A stretch of 64,000 nucleotides of DNA from Prevotella sp. (GTDB taxonomy: Bacteria > Bacteroidota > Bacteroidia > Bacteroidales > Bacteroidaceae): positions 1 through 64,000 of the forward strand of contig JAFZAP010000019.1 in the NCBI GenBank assembly GCA_017557185.1, in the 5' to 3' direction. Under the pieces are notes generated by a model. The model was not told where the DNA came from, searched no databases, and saw only the letters and a program-made list of their open reading frames with translations. The translations under genes were made by a program, and so were the position numbers. Of the stretch, positions 57,301 through 64,000 are shown piece after piece. Numbering within the stretch: position 1 is the stretch's first letter; each line of letters begins with the position of its first letter.

Positions 57301-58088
57301 GTCGGCGGGACTAAAGTTGGGGTATTGTTTTCTGCTGTGAATTGGAGATCCATATTGTCGAGCTGAATGAATGCACGACCAGTATTATTACCAGCACTTA
57401 ATTTGAAATATAGCACATTGGTCATGTCCGAGCCAGTACGGGAAATGGTATGCTCTTCCTCATCGTCTGTAGTTATACCGCCAACATAGTTACCACTTTT
57501 GTAAGCAAAAGATTTATCGGTCTCGCCGAAAGAAATACTCGCAGTTGTCGCATTAAGTTCAGAATATGAATACCCATTATTATCATTTGTCCATCGAATT
57601 TGTCCTTGATAGGATCCGCTTGTCATATAAGTAATACCATCTGCAGTTGGATAGGGGATTCTATGGAAAGTGATGGAATAACCCGTAAAACGATATCCTT
57701 TGGGAAGGACAACGGTTACATAGGTGTCCATAACCATATTACTTCCACCTTTTCCAATCTGGAGATACCTTGCAGCACCAGTAGTATTTGAAGGAGTTGC
57801 AAAGAGATTATTTGCAGGATTCTGCAACTGGCCATTACTTGTTAGTTGATTACTTGCATCGGTAACGTTGTTATCACTATCACCTGTAGTCATGGTCAGC
57901 GACAATTGCTCATGCTTCCATGTGGCAAATCCTCTCCATCTAAAGAAGATATCGCCATTTGAATTGTCGGTGAATTTTTTAGCAGGCAGCATACTACCGT
58001 CGCCCGGATGCACGGTCACGTTCTGTGCCATCATAGCTAACGGCACCAACAGTAAGCTCAAAAGAGCTAAAGTAATTCGTTTTCTCAT
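54303..58088 (-). CDS. Giant secreted surface protein 3 (paralogue)
   Basis: About 1,261 aa from MRKRITLALLSLLLVPLAMM ending AQ, chosen by identity with the start of giant protein 2; an ATG at 58121 adds 11 residues. NVTVHPGDGSML and TWKHEQLSLTMTTGDSD follow. Landmarks shared with the paralogues are VVLPKGYRFTGYSITF, RYNIAPTTATQHVYYAFYEM, DQILFVDGSNLMSIV, NALIYLPYGSKSSDDNFAF, YAPYDIQVDAA and the tail APVYDLQGRMIAPTYR ... GIYVVNGVKIIVK. More diverged in the middle than proteins 1 and 2. T9SS export inferred; function unknown. The promoter candidate is TACCTTTG at 58355-58362. Confidence 0.82.
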   Translation of the reverse strand: MRKRITLALLSLLLVPLAMMAQNVTVHPGDGSMLPAKKFTDNSNGDIFFRWRGFATWKHEQLSLTMTTGDSDNNVTDASNQLTSNGQLQNPANNLFATPSNTTGAARYLQIGKGGSNMVMDTYVTVVLPKGYRFTGYSITFHRIPYPTADGITYMTSGSYQGQIRWTNDNNGYSYSELNATTASISFGETDKSFAYKSGNYVGGITTDDEEEHTISRTGSDMTNVLYFKLSAGNNTGRAFIQLDNMDLQFTAENNTPTLVPPTIVTERSAVEIPFTTGKVDYDQLTNRTDGVTRISYNGVIRDMNANMTIYEEGSVKTITAAENDFDGTAGKIVEDKSGSISQVGDYLKLDPSKHNSLTADGEAIYYIESPTWATNSAATNAHKNPIGYRIVGATFNYGAGTGEDVYFPATFKIQYNSTNNGPDQNGTYGLNVYSGTYNWNSSYHTVWRIDKDGYIYGYGDGDIYYLAINGTDISMTTTKPGATSTFTITNNQIRTKNQINGSYYYIGWKETRATNSNGSFITYTASGGTNYRVTRSFVITTSASGNTNSVERIGISTYVQQSAASTTALGGYTLKIYKPDGVGVEKTINVTNQSSSVTVSGYNNDAIKIGIISNATNGGPGLINGKITMQALDPYIDRLDIVCQESGGTGGKLTQQFSATDFAVKGGQFTFYVPEGFPAPAKFTFENLYSHYGDETYYGETSSTNHARYFFVKSPYHQTNANVYDRNNEASYTTKILTEKVGNTKFTFNNASTVSSTGGYFEENAFNPNNYSSFIDFTFSQTEMTNGTVKTAYLFTCDEPRYNIAPTTATQHVYYAFYEMKIDMQTKTYTPVLAWQKIYDSSFDGGGKTDSKWGLTLTTTETVDDHGRHSGYLTVTQIKDQIAARTGDNTVTGGPKNTDQILFVDGSNLMSIVENQTSTGTGSNITYTSHPKSELKAELDKNALIYLPYGSKSSDDNFAFNTIEDYTKTPIFRGANDIVITDKYGFYAPYDIQVDAAKSASYTRQITKSTYKDEAYATVIMPFEIELTNGQHVDDYGTLEFLQMNTENATSDKYYNYGPTVFFSKTTAAKVAANTPYALHATQSGVENGVFIVDQPGAKIVATPDAAKSANSLFSATTITSTGNLTDKDGNTSQYTFSHKGSFSGFKIPKTNPKTFYFANNGFYSSAELNSNYSTVDLLPFRSVYEVTSGGSAKVGFLHFVEGENETDGIDVLKTAFELDMNAPVYDLQGRMIAPTYREVVGKNLSSGIYVVNGVKIIVK

Positions 58089-58354
58089 AATCGATGAGTT
58101 TTTAAAAGTTATTATTTTCATTGTTTGTTAATTATTTTTTGATTATCATTTTCAAATACTATGCAAAAAAGGCAACATGTGTCAGGGCGGACCCGGCGGC
58201 CCTGCCTTGCTGAGGAATATATTTCTATGTCTGTTTCTACAATCCAACATGTATTCTTTTTAATATAATAGTGATGCTTTAAGCACCTATTCACGTTCGA
58301 AAAAAGAGCATAACTTTTAGACATGCGCCCGAAGGGTACACATATAGTCGGCTG

Positions 58355-58362
58355 CAAAGGTA
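58355..58362 (-). promoter_or_regulatory. Promoter of giant protein 3
   Basis: TACCTTTG on the minus strand, leaving a long leader of about 260 nt. The stretch 58122-58354 has no gene; it includes GGGCGGACCCGGCGGCCCTG, a small GC-rich palindrome (about 58186-58206). Confidence 0.55.
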
Positions 58363-58432
58363 CAAACTTTTCTGAAATCTCACAAATTTTATATACATTT
58401 TTTATAACTTTTTTATATGTTTATTGGCATAA

Positions 58433-58535
58433 AGGGGAGTGGAAGGGGCATAAAAAGGGTAAAGGCATAAAGGGTATAAAGGGGAGTGGAAGGGTGTAAA
58501 GGGGAGTGGAAGGGCATGTCTCTCTGCCCTTTACG
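58433..58535. repeat. GGGGAGTGGAAGGG repeats, second locus
   Basis: Four or five units of ATAAAGGGGAGTGGAAGGG with variable spacers, matching the blocks at 37205-37402 and 59171-59233. They lie directly upstream of the toxin-antitoxin promoter. Confidence 0.65.
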
Positions 58536-58575
58536 CGAGTTGATTGCAAAATGTACATAAAAAAGTACATTATTA

Positions 58576-58607
58576 TTTGGTTGTTCGAAATAATATCAGT
58601 ATCTTTG
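58576..58607 (+). promoter_or_regulatory. Promoter of the toxin-antitoxin operon
   Basis: TTTG at 58576-58579 (-33) and TATCTTTG at 58600-58607 (-7), 20 bp apart. The leader to the antitoxin ATG is about 20 nt. Confidence 0.75.
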
Positions 58608-58633
58608 CAACCGGATATTCAACATAACAAGCT

Positions 58634-58888
58634 ATGACAGCATTATCATTTACTGAGTTCAGAAATAAAATGGCCAGTTCGTTCGACCGTGTTGACGCTG
58701 GCGAGTTTGTGTTTGTCAATCGAGGCAACAAGAAAAGGTATGCCATTATCCTGATGGATGATGATGACCTTTCTATTACGCCACAGATGGCAGCAAAAAT
58801 AGAAAAGGCAAGGCAAGAATTCCGACAGCGCAGTACATTGAAGTTTGAAAACGCGGTTGCTGCCCAGAAGTGGATGGAGGAGCTATGA
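58634..58888 (+). CDS. Phd/YefM-type antitoxin
   Basis: 84 aa. LSFTEFRNKMASSFDRVDAG and FVFVNRGNKKRYAIILMDDD match the DNA-binding N-terminal domain of Phd/YefM antitoxins, which repress their own operon. The C-terminal part (FRQRSTLKFENAVAAQKWMEEL) should wrap the toxin. Its TGA overlaps the toxin ATG. Confidence 0.85.
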   Translation: MTALSFTEFRNKMASSFDRVDAGEFVFVNRGNKKRYAIILMDDDDLSITPQMAAKIEKARQEFRQRSTLKFENAVAAQKWMEEL

Positions 58889-59160
58889 ACTACAAAATTG
58901 AATTTTCGGAGGAGGCTCAGAAGGTTATAAAGAAATGGAAAAAGTCAAATCCCAATTCTTTCAAAAAGCTCTATAAGCTGTTGCCGGAATTAGAGTTGCA
59001 TCCTAGAACAGGCACAGGACATCCCGAAGCATTAAAAGGTGGTAATGATATCACATATTCGAGAAGACTGTCTGGACAGGACCGTATCATCTATGACATC
59101 TATGATGATGTTGTTATCGTCTTGGTGCTTGAATTGGAGGGACATTACAATGACAAATAG
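58885..59160 (+). CDS. YoeB/Txe-type ribosome-dependent mRNA interferase toxin
   Basis: 91 aa from MNYKIEFSEEAQKVIKKWKK, the start that overlaps the antitoxin stop. LELHPRTGTGHPEALKGG, YSRRLSGQDRIIYDIYDD and the final LELEGHYNDK match the YoeB family, with the conserved Arg and the C-terminal His-Tyr that form the RNase site. Cuts mRNA on the ribosome when antitoxin is lost. Flanked by repeats on both sides. Confidence 0.88.
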   Translation: MNYKIEFSEEAQKVIKKWKKSNPNSFKKLYKLLPELELHPRTGTGHPEALKGGNDITYSRRLSGQDRIIYDIYDDVVIVLVLELEGHYNDK

Positions 59161-59170
59161 TTAAAAACAT

Positions 59171-59233
59171 TTCGGGTGCCCTTCCACTCCTCGGGGAGTG
59201 GAAGGCATAATGGGTTTAAAGGGGAGTGGAAGG
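59171..59233. repeat. GGGGAGTGGAAGG repeats, third locus
   Basis: GCCCTTCCACTCCTCGGGGA continuing into GTGGAAGGCATAA forms a hairpin that could end the toxin-antitoxin message; a second GGGGAGTGGAAGGCAT unit follows. Confidence 0.6.
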
Positions 59234-59464
59234 CATATTGTTGAAATACAAAACTTTCGAATTACGAATGATTTGAGAATCAAAAGTTAAGGGAACTATA
59301 TACAATTAGACCCTCCGAACTTTTTAGACAAACGAAACAGACGGACAGATGTTTTTTACCCACAGATTCCACTGATGACGCATACTAACTAAGGAACAAA
59401 GGAACGAAGGAATGCGAATGATGCGGAAGTAATTTGGATCATGGAGGGCGATTCCGCGTGCGGA

Positions 59465-59580
59465 GAGCCTCCCCCTGCCCCTCCAAGTAGAGGGGTGCCT
59501 TTACTTCCAGCGTAGTGCCTCTCTCTGCTGTTTGTCTTAACGTGGCTTCCACCCTTTTGGGGGGATTAGAGGGGGGCTGC
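59465..59580. repeat. GC-rich palindromes in a repeat-dense gap
   Basis: Two copies: CCTCCCCCTGCCCCTCCAAG/TAGAGGGG and CCACCCTTTTGGGGGGATTA/GAGGGGGG. The surrounding 59234-59815 holds the 23-bp repeat at 59359-59381 and no convincing gene. Confidence 0.5.
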
Positions 59581-59815
59581 ATTTGTCGTGCAGACCCTAT
59601 CGAACGTGTGGCGATGGTGAGCATCACCATCTCTTCCATGATCCAAATTACTTCCGCATCATTCTTTCTCCGACTCTATGTCTCTCTGTCTAATTTCCTT
59701 GTTTCCTTCATTCCTTAGAATCATCTGAGATCCGTGGAGAAACTGAGGGGTCAAAAAGTATATAATTACCAAAGTTAATGAGTTCGAGGTCTTTAACACA
59801 TGCTATTGGATGGCC

Positions 59816-59945
59816 CGAGCTATGGTTTTGAACCTCTAAAGCTATACTCCGCAACTTGAAAAGCATTGCTCCAGCCACACGAAAGCAATGCTCTAGCCAC
59901 ACGAAAGCATTGCTCTAGCTGTTCGAAAGCATAGGTTTTACCACC
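59816..59945. repeat. 22-bp-period degenerate array, locus 5
   Basis: Units begin at 59816, 59838, 59860, 59882, 59904 and 59926, all 22 bp apart. Four share (A)AAGCA(A/T)TGCTC(C/T)AGC, close to the units at 8138-8181. No gene overlaps it. Confidence 0.78.
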
Positions 59946-59982
59946 TGTAGGGACTCTTTACACGCGCCGCAGGCTTTTCCCA

Positions 59983-60399
59983 TTTTGACCTCACATACTC
60001 ACCAAATCTTCTGGAACGCCTTTATACAAAGGGATTGAGGCACGGGAGGTTACAGCGAGAGACCTCCCGTCAACCCCACCCCCGAGGGGGGGGGAGTAGG
60101 AGCCTCACCCCAGCCCTGCCTCCGTCGCGAATGGGGATTCGCTCCCCTTTGTGGGGCCGCAGCCACACCGGTGGCTGCTCTGAAGACCCCAGTCGCCAAA
60201 GGGAGAGGGAGTTCAGATAAGGGTACAATATGCATGATAACACTGTTTTTCTACCCCCTCCCTCCAGAGGAGAGCTGGGGGAGGCCCTAACGGAAGGTTG
60301 ATGGGAGGTATAACGGTAGGTGTGACGGGAGGTTAGCTAATATATAAACATTTGATACAGAGTGACTTATAAAGAAAATGGGAGTATGGGAGGTTAAAA
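59983..60399. repeat. MITE-like element copy 2, apparently split by inserted GC-rich repeats
   Basis: 59983 to about 60057 (TTTTGACCTCACATACT ... CCTTTATACAAAGGGATT) matches one half of the element at 8377-8522, and about 60294-60399 (GGTAGGTGTGACGGGAGG ... ATGGGAGGTTAAAA) matches the other half. The 235 bp between are GC-rich palindromes (60070-60118, 60255-60285) and other repeat sequence. This fits insertion of repeats into an older element, but independent halves are possible. Confidence 0.5.
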
Positions 60400-60485
60400 A
60401 GGAAATGTCAAGACTTATGTGTAAAGGTGGAAATAATGATGTGGAAATAATGATTAGGACTTGACCGCAACGCGGTCATCGCTCC

Positions 60486-60825
60486 ATAACCGTAGGTACG
60501 AACGTAGCGAGCACCTGCGGATAAACGAAGAGCGTGTGGATGCACTCTGAAGGAGTGCCCCTTCACTCGAGCCTTGCTCTTACTCTCTCGCGTTGACCAA
60601 TTGGTCTTCCTCCTCCTTACAAGGCATAACCAAAGCAAGCTTTATTCTGCACTTGTTTCGTTGACTTTCCCTTCGGCCGTCGAGCTAAACCTTCGTCGGT
60701 TCGGCATAGCTCAAACAAGTTTAACTCTGCGCTCGCTGCTCCATCGGATGGGCGACCCCGTCAGGGTCGATGATACTCTGGCACGTGAATCCGCAGGTGC
60801 TCGCAACGCTCGTACCCGCGGTTAT
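60486..60825. repeat. 340-bp element with 38-bp imperfect inverted ends
   Basis: 60486-60523 (ATAACCGTAGGTACGAACGT ... CACCTGCGG) and 60789-60825 are inverted copies with a few mismatches. The inside has no intact gene, though short open stretches run through it. Possibly a defunct mobile element; no transposase remains. Confidence 0.5.
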
Positions 60826-60965
60826 TATTTAATTGGACGACTTCATCGTCCTTTTTATACTAAGAATTCATCACCGGTCCGCTTTAAGAGATAAGCTGAG
60901 AAAGAAATTCTATATCATTACCAAAAAATATTGGTGAGTGTGACTGATAATTCGAAAATTTTGTC

Positions 60966-60973
60966 TATATTTG
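60966..60973 (+). promoter_or_regulatory. Promoter of nrdD-nrdG
   Basis: TATATTTG followed by CATCG, a TAnnTTTG element about 80 bp before the nrdD ATG. A -33 element was not clear. Confidence 0.6.
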
Positions 60974-61050
60974 CATCGTTGTTCCTCTCAGGCGGAAAAA
61001 CAACTGAAAGCTTAAAAACTTAAATATCTTATAAATCGTTAATACTCATC

Positions 61051-63300
61051 ATGATACAGACCGTTAAGAAGCGCGACGGACGAATTGTCGGCTTCAATGA
61101 ACAGAAAATCATGGCCGCCATCCGCAAGGCCATGCTCACCACAGAGAAGGGTGAGGACGAAGGATTGCTGCAGCAGATTGCTGACCGTATTGCAGCACGC
61201 GGAAGAGAACAGATGGGCGTCGAGGAGATTCAGGACGCCGTAGAAATTGAGTTGATGAAGTCGAGCCGCAAGGATGTGGCACAGAAGTATATCGCCTATC
61301 GCAATCAGCGTTCGGTGGCCCGTCGTGCGAAGACGCGCGATGTGTTCCTGGACATCGTGAACGTGAAGAATAATGATATCACGCGCGAGAATGCGAACAT
61401 GAATGCCGACACACCGGCAGGCATGATGATGAAGTTCGCCTCGGAGTCGACGAAGCCGTTTGTCGATGACTACCTGCTCTCAGAGCGTACCCGCGAGGCG
61501 GTGAAGCACAACTACCTGCACATTCACGACAAGGACTACTATCCCACGAAATCGCTGACCTGTGTGCAGCACCCACTGGACCACATCTTGAACTGCGGTT
61601 TTATTGCCGGACACGGAGCCTCGCGCCCTGCCAAGCGTATCGAGACGGCGAGCGTGCTTGCCTGTATTTCGCTGGAGTGTGCGCAGAACGAGATGCACGG
61701 CGGTCAGGCTATTCCAGCCTTCGACTTCTACCTTGCACCCTTCGTGCGCCTGACGTTCCAAGAGGAGCTGAAGAGCCTGGAATCTCTCTACGGAAAGAGC
61801 TTCGAACACCTGTATGAACTGAAAGTGAGCGACTATCTGCGTCGTGAGCTGGGTGGCCTGCAGGGCGACGACCGCGTGGTGCAACATGCCATGAATCGCA
61901 CGGTGGCCCGTGTGCATCAGGCGATGGAGGCTTTCATCCACAATATGAACACGATTCACTCTCGCGGAGGTAACCAAGTGGTGTTCTCCAGTATCAACTA
62001 CGGCACCGACACCTCAGCCGAAGGCCGTTGCGTGATGCGCGAAATTCTGCTCAGCACCTACGAGGGCGTTGGCGACGGCGAGACTGCTATCTTCCCTATC
62101 CAGATCTGGAAGAAGAAACGAGGCGTGAACTACCTGCCCGAAGACCGCAACTACGACCTCTATGAGTTGGCTTGCAAGGTGACGGCACGTCGTTTCTTCC
62201 CGAATTTCCTGAACCTCGACGCCTCGTACAACCAATGTGCCGAGTGGCGAGCTGACGATCCGCTGCGCTATGAACACGAGGTGGCCACAATGGGCTGTCG
62301 CACGCGTGTGTTTGAGAACCGCTTCGGCCCAAAGACCTCTATTGGACGCGGCAACCTTTCGTTTACAACGATCAACATCGTGCGACTCGCCATCGAGTGT
62401 ATGGACGAGAAGGACGAGGAGGTGCGCATCCAGAAGTTCTTCGCCAAGCTCGACGAGCAACTCGAAGTGGCTGCCGAGCAGTTGAACGACCGCTTCAACT
62501 TCCAGAAGACCGCGCTCGCCAAGCAGTTCCCGCTGCTCATGCGCTCGTTGTGGATTGGCGGTGACAAGCTGAAGCCTAATGACACTGTGGCTTCGGTCAT
62601 CAATCAGGGTACGCTCGGCATTGGCTTTATCGGTCTGGCAGAATGCCTCGTGGCCCTTGTGGGCAAGCATCACGGCGAGAGCGAGAAGGCTCAGGAGCTG
62701 GGTCTGAAGATTATCGGCTACATGCGGCAGCGCATCAATGACTTCTGCGAGCGCTATCAGCACAACTACTCTGTGCTTGCGACGCCTGCCGAGGGCTTGT
62801 CGGGTAAGTTCACGAAGGTGGACCGCAAGGACTTCGGTGTGATTCCCGGTGTCACCGACCGCGACTACTACACCAACTCCAACCACGTGCCGGTCTATTA
62901 CAAGTGCTCGGCCCGCCATAAGGCAGAGGTGGAAGCCCCCTATCACAAGTTGTGTGGCGGCGGTCATATCTTCTATGTGGAGATCGACGGCGATGCCACG
63001 CACAACCCGCAGGTAATCATGAATGTCGTTGACATGATGGACCGCCTCGATATGGGCTACGGCTCGGTGAACCACAATCGCAACCGTTGTATGGACTGCG
63101 GCTACGAGAATGCCGACCCGAACATGAAGAAGTGTCCGCGCTGCGGGAGTGAGAACATTGACCGCCTGCAACGCATCACCGGCTATCTGGTGGGAACCAC
63201 CGACCGCTGGAATCACGGTAAGCTCTCCGAGCTGAACGACCGCGTGACACATGTCGACAACGGCAATCAGCTGGAACTGTTTGAGGAGATGAGAAGTTGA
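61051..63300 (+). CDS. nrdD: Anaerobic ribonucleoside-triphosphate reductase (class III)
   Basis: Reduces ribonucleoside triphosphates to deoxy forms without oxygen, using a glycyl radical made by NrdG. 749 aa. The N-terminal ATP-cone (IQTVKKRDGRIVGFNEQKI) is the allosteric site. The catalytic barrel includes GNLSFTTINIVRLA and NQGTLGIGFIGLAECL. CMDCGYENADPN with CPRCGSEN is the C-terminal zinc site, and RITGYLVGTTDRWNHGK carries the radical glycine (Gly711). Its stop overlaps the nrdG start. It marks an anaerobic lifestyle. Confidence 0.97.
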   Translation: MIQTVKKRDGRIVGFNEQKIMAAIRKAMLTTEKGEDEGLLQQIADRIAARGREQMGVEEIQDAVEIELMKSSRKDVAQKYIAYRNQRSVARRAKTRDVFLDIVNVKNNDITRENANMNADTPAGMMMKFASESTKPFVDDYLLSERTREAVKHNYLHIHDKDYYPTKSLTCVQHPLDHILNCGFIAGHGASRPAKRIETASVLACISLECAQNEMHGGQAIPAFDFYLAPFVRLTFQEELKSLESLYGKSFEHLYELKVSDYLRRELGGLQGDDRVVQHAMNRTVARVHQAMEAFIHNMNTIHSRGGNQVVFSSINYGTDTSAEGRCVMREILLSTYEGVGDGETAIFPIQIWKKKRGVNYLPEDRNYDLYELACKVTARRFFPNFLNLDASYNQCAEWRADDPLRYEHEVATMGCRTRVFENRFGPKTSIGRGNLSFTTINIVRLAIECMDEKDEEVRIQKFFAKLDEQLEVAAEQLNDRFNFQKTALAKQFPLLMRSLWIGGDKLKPNDTVASVINQGTLGIGFIGLAECLVALVGKHHGESEKAQELGLKIIGYMRQRINDFCERYQHNYSVLATPAEGLSGKFTKVDRKDFGVIPGVTDRDYYTNSNHVPVYYKCSARHKAEVEAPYHKLCGGGHIFYVEIDGDATHNPQVIMNVVDMMDRLDMGYGSVNHNRNRCMDCGYENADPNMKKCPRCGSENIDRLQRITGYLVGTTDRWNHGKLSELNDRVTHVDNGNQLELFEEMRS

Positions 63301-63812
63301 TTTCGATTCTGAACATCATAGAAGATACGATGGTCGACGGGCCTGGCTTCCGCACTTCCATCTATTGTGCAGGCTGCCGACATGCCTGTGAGGGTTGTCA
63401 CAACCCGCAGTCGTGGGATTTCTCCGGCGGTCGCGCGATGGCCACAGACGAAATCATGCGAATCATCGAGGCCGACCCCTATGCCAACGTCACCTTTACA
63501 GGTGGAGACCCGATGTATCAGCCAGAGGGATTTGCTGAGTTGGCTCGCGCCATACACGCGCGTACAGATAAAAATATATGGTGCTACACGGGATTCACGT
63601 TTGAGCGCCTGCTCAACAACCCCCGCCAGCGAGCACTATTGGAACAGATCGATGTGTTGGTCGATGGTCCCTTCGTGAAAGCATTGAGGAACGACGACCT
63701 GATATTCCGTGGGAGTTCGAACCAGCGCATCATCGACGTTCCCCGCTCTCTGCAGGAGGGACGTGCCGTGTTGCTGCCCCTTGACAATAACCTAAACTAC
63801 CCGTTACGATGA
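63297..63812 (+). CDS. nrdG: Anaerobic ribonucleotide reductase activating protein (radical SAM)
   Basis: Uses a [4Fe-4S] cluster and S-adenosylmethionine to form the glycyl radical on NrdD. 171 aa. CRHACEGCHNPQSW holds the CX3CX2C cluster motif, TFTGGDPMYQ the GGE-like SAM-binding motif. It appears to start at TTG 63297, overlapping the nrdD stop, which is the only start that keeps the conserved ISILNIIEDTMVDGPGFR segment. The stop overlaps the clpS start. Confidence 0.95.
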   Translation: MISILNIIEDTMVDGPGFRTSIYCAGCRHACEGCHNPQSWDFSGGRAMATDEIMRIIEADPYANVTFTGGDPMYQPEGFAELARAIHARTDKNIWCYTGFTFERLLNNPRQRALLEQIDVLVDGPFVKALRNDDLIFRGSSNQRIIDVPRSLQEGRAVLLPLDNNLNYPLR

Positions 63813-64000
63813 CCAAAGTAGAATCATCAATCCGTGAGCGCCAGCGCACCGATTTGCGTGAGCCGCGCCGCTACAAGGTCATTATCTACAATGACGACTT
63901 CACCACGATGGAATTTGTGGTGATGATCCTGATTCGTGTGTTTCACAAAAGCGAGTCGGAGGCCGAGCAACTCATGATGCAGGTACATCATTCCGGTCAG
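63809..64000 (+). CDS. clpS: ATP-dependent Clp protease adaptor ClpS, cut by the window end
   Basis: The first 64 codons are present. PRRYKVIIYNDDFTTMEFVV is the ClpS core with the NDD...T..FV pattern that binds N-degrons and the ClpA N-domain; VHHSG follows near the edge. Start ATG 63809 overlaps the nrdG TGA. The usual length is about 100 aa, so about a third is missing. Confidence 0.93.
   Translation, partial: MTKVESSIRERQRTDLREPRRYKVIIYNDDFTTMEFVVMILIRVFHKSESEAEQLMMQVHHSGQ

Noticed and set aside
60430..60900. Possible protein gene of 106 codons between inverted ends
   Set aside because: No family match, no promoter and no ribosome-binding site; the region reads as a degraded repeat element.
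62014..63252. Minus-strand open frame of 412 codons
   Set aside because: It is antisense to nrdD.

Overview
The window looks like the chromosome of a Bacteroidales bacterium, most likely Prevotellaceae (Prevotella in the broad sense). The signs are promoters of the Bacteroidota TAnnTTTG type before many genes, the type IX secretion genes porU and porV next to ispF, a DUF4290 gene, secreted glycosidases and large surface proteins with 'YDxxGR...GIYVVNG' C-terminal tails, a BspA-like leucine-rich-repeat protein and a class III ribonucleotide reductase. No rRNA, tRNA, CRISPR array or classical transposase gene was recognised. Species is not resolvable from the sequence alone.

Layout. 1-1290: gene-free stretch with two candidate structured RNAs and several repeat families. 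1291-7970: AT-richer, tightly overlapping restriction-modification operon (DPPY-type amino-methyltransferase, C5-cytosine methyltransferase, McrB-like AAA+ NTPase, small membrane protein, McrC-like PD-(D/E)xK nuclease). 8585-15498 (minus): yicC-gmk-nadD followed by two GH29 fucosidase-like genes. 15590-21504 (plus): tsaB, DUF4290, murA, rimM, dxr, rseP. 21779-27824 (minus): porU, porV and ispF, with a DUF559-nuclease cassette bounded by perfect 40-bp inverted repeats inserted between porV and ispF so that the nuclease is fused in frame to IspF. 27900-33003: FAH-family hydrolase, small proteins and the first giant secreted protein. 33450-36486 (minus): rplM-rpsI-rpsB-tsf. 37622-46189 (plus): GH2 beta-galactosidase, then a surface-polysaccharide cluster (flippase, IspD/TarI-like cytidylyltransferase, epimerase, LicD, glycosyltransferase). 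46401-58088 (minus): two more giant secreted proteins with partner peptides, a DUF4143 ATPase, gene remnants and a BspA/dockerin-like protein. 58634-59160: YefM/YoeB-type toxin-antitoxin. 59161-61050: repeat-dense stretch. 61051-64000: nrdD, nrdG and the start of clpS.

Four things stand out. (1) Three paralogous giant secreted proteins (about 1,245-1,262 aa) are each followed at 15-16 nt by a tiny ORF (55-60 aa) ending in NLW(D/E)D, and each tiny ORF has a perfect AGGAGG exactly 9 nt before its ATG, in a phylum that rarely uses Shine-Dalgarno sites; a fourth, decayed cassette is also present. (2) Short GC-rich REP-like palindromes occur about 15 times, several in frame inside genes (porU, flippase, GH29 tail), and two perfect inverted copies flank a DUF559 nuclease, suggesting that this nuclease family is linked to the repeat, in the way RAYT proteins are linked to REPs. 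(3) Five intergenic arrays share a strict 22-bp period (two helical turns) and a dyad-symmetric core such as AGAGCAATGCTCT, with sequence drifting between and within arrays. (4) The restriction operon pairs two chemically different methyltransferases with McrBC-like nuclease genes and carries an unexplained membrane protein between the McrB-like and McrC-like genes.
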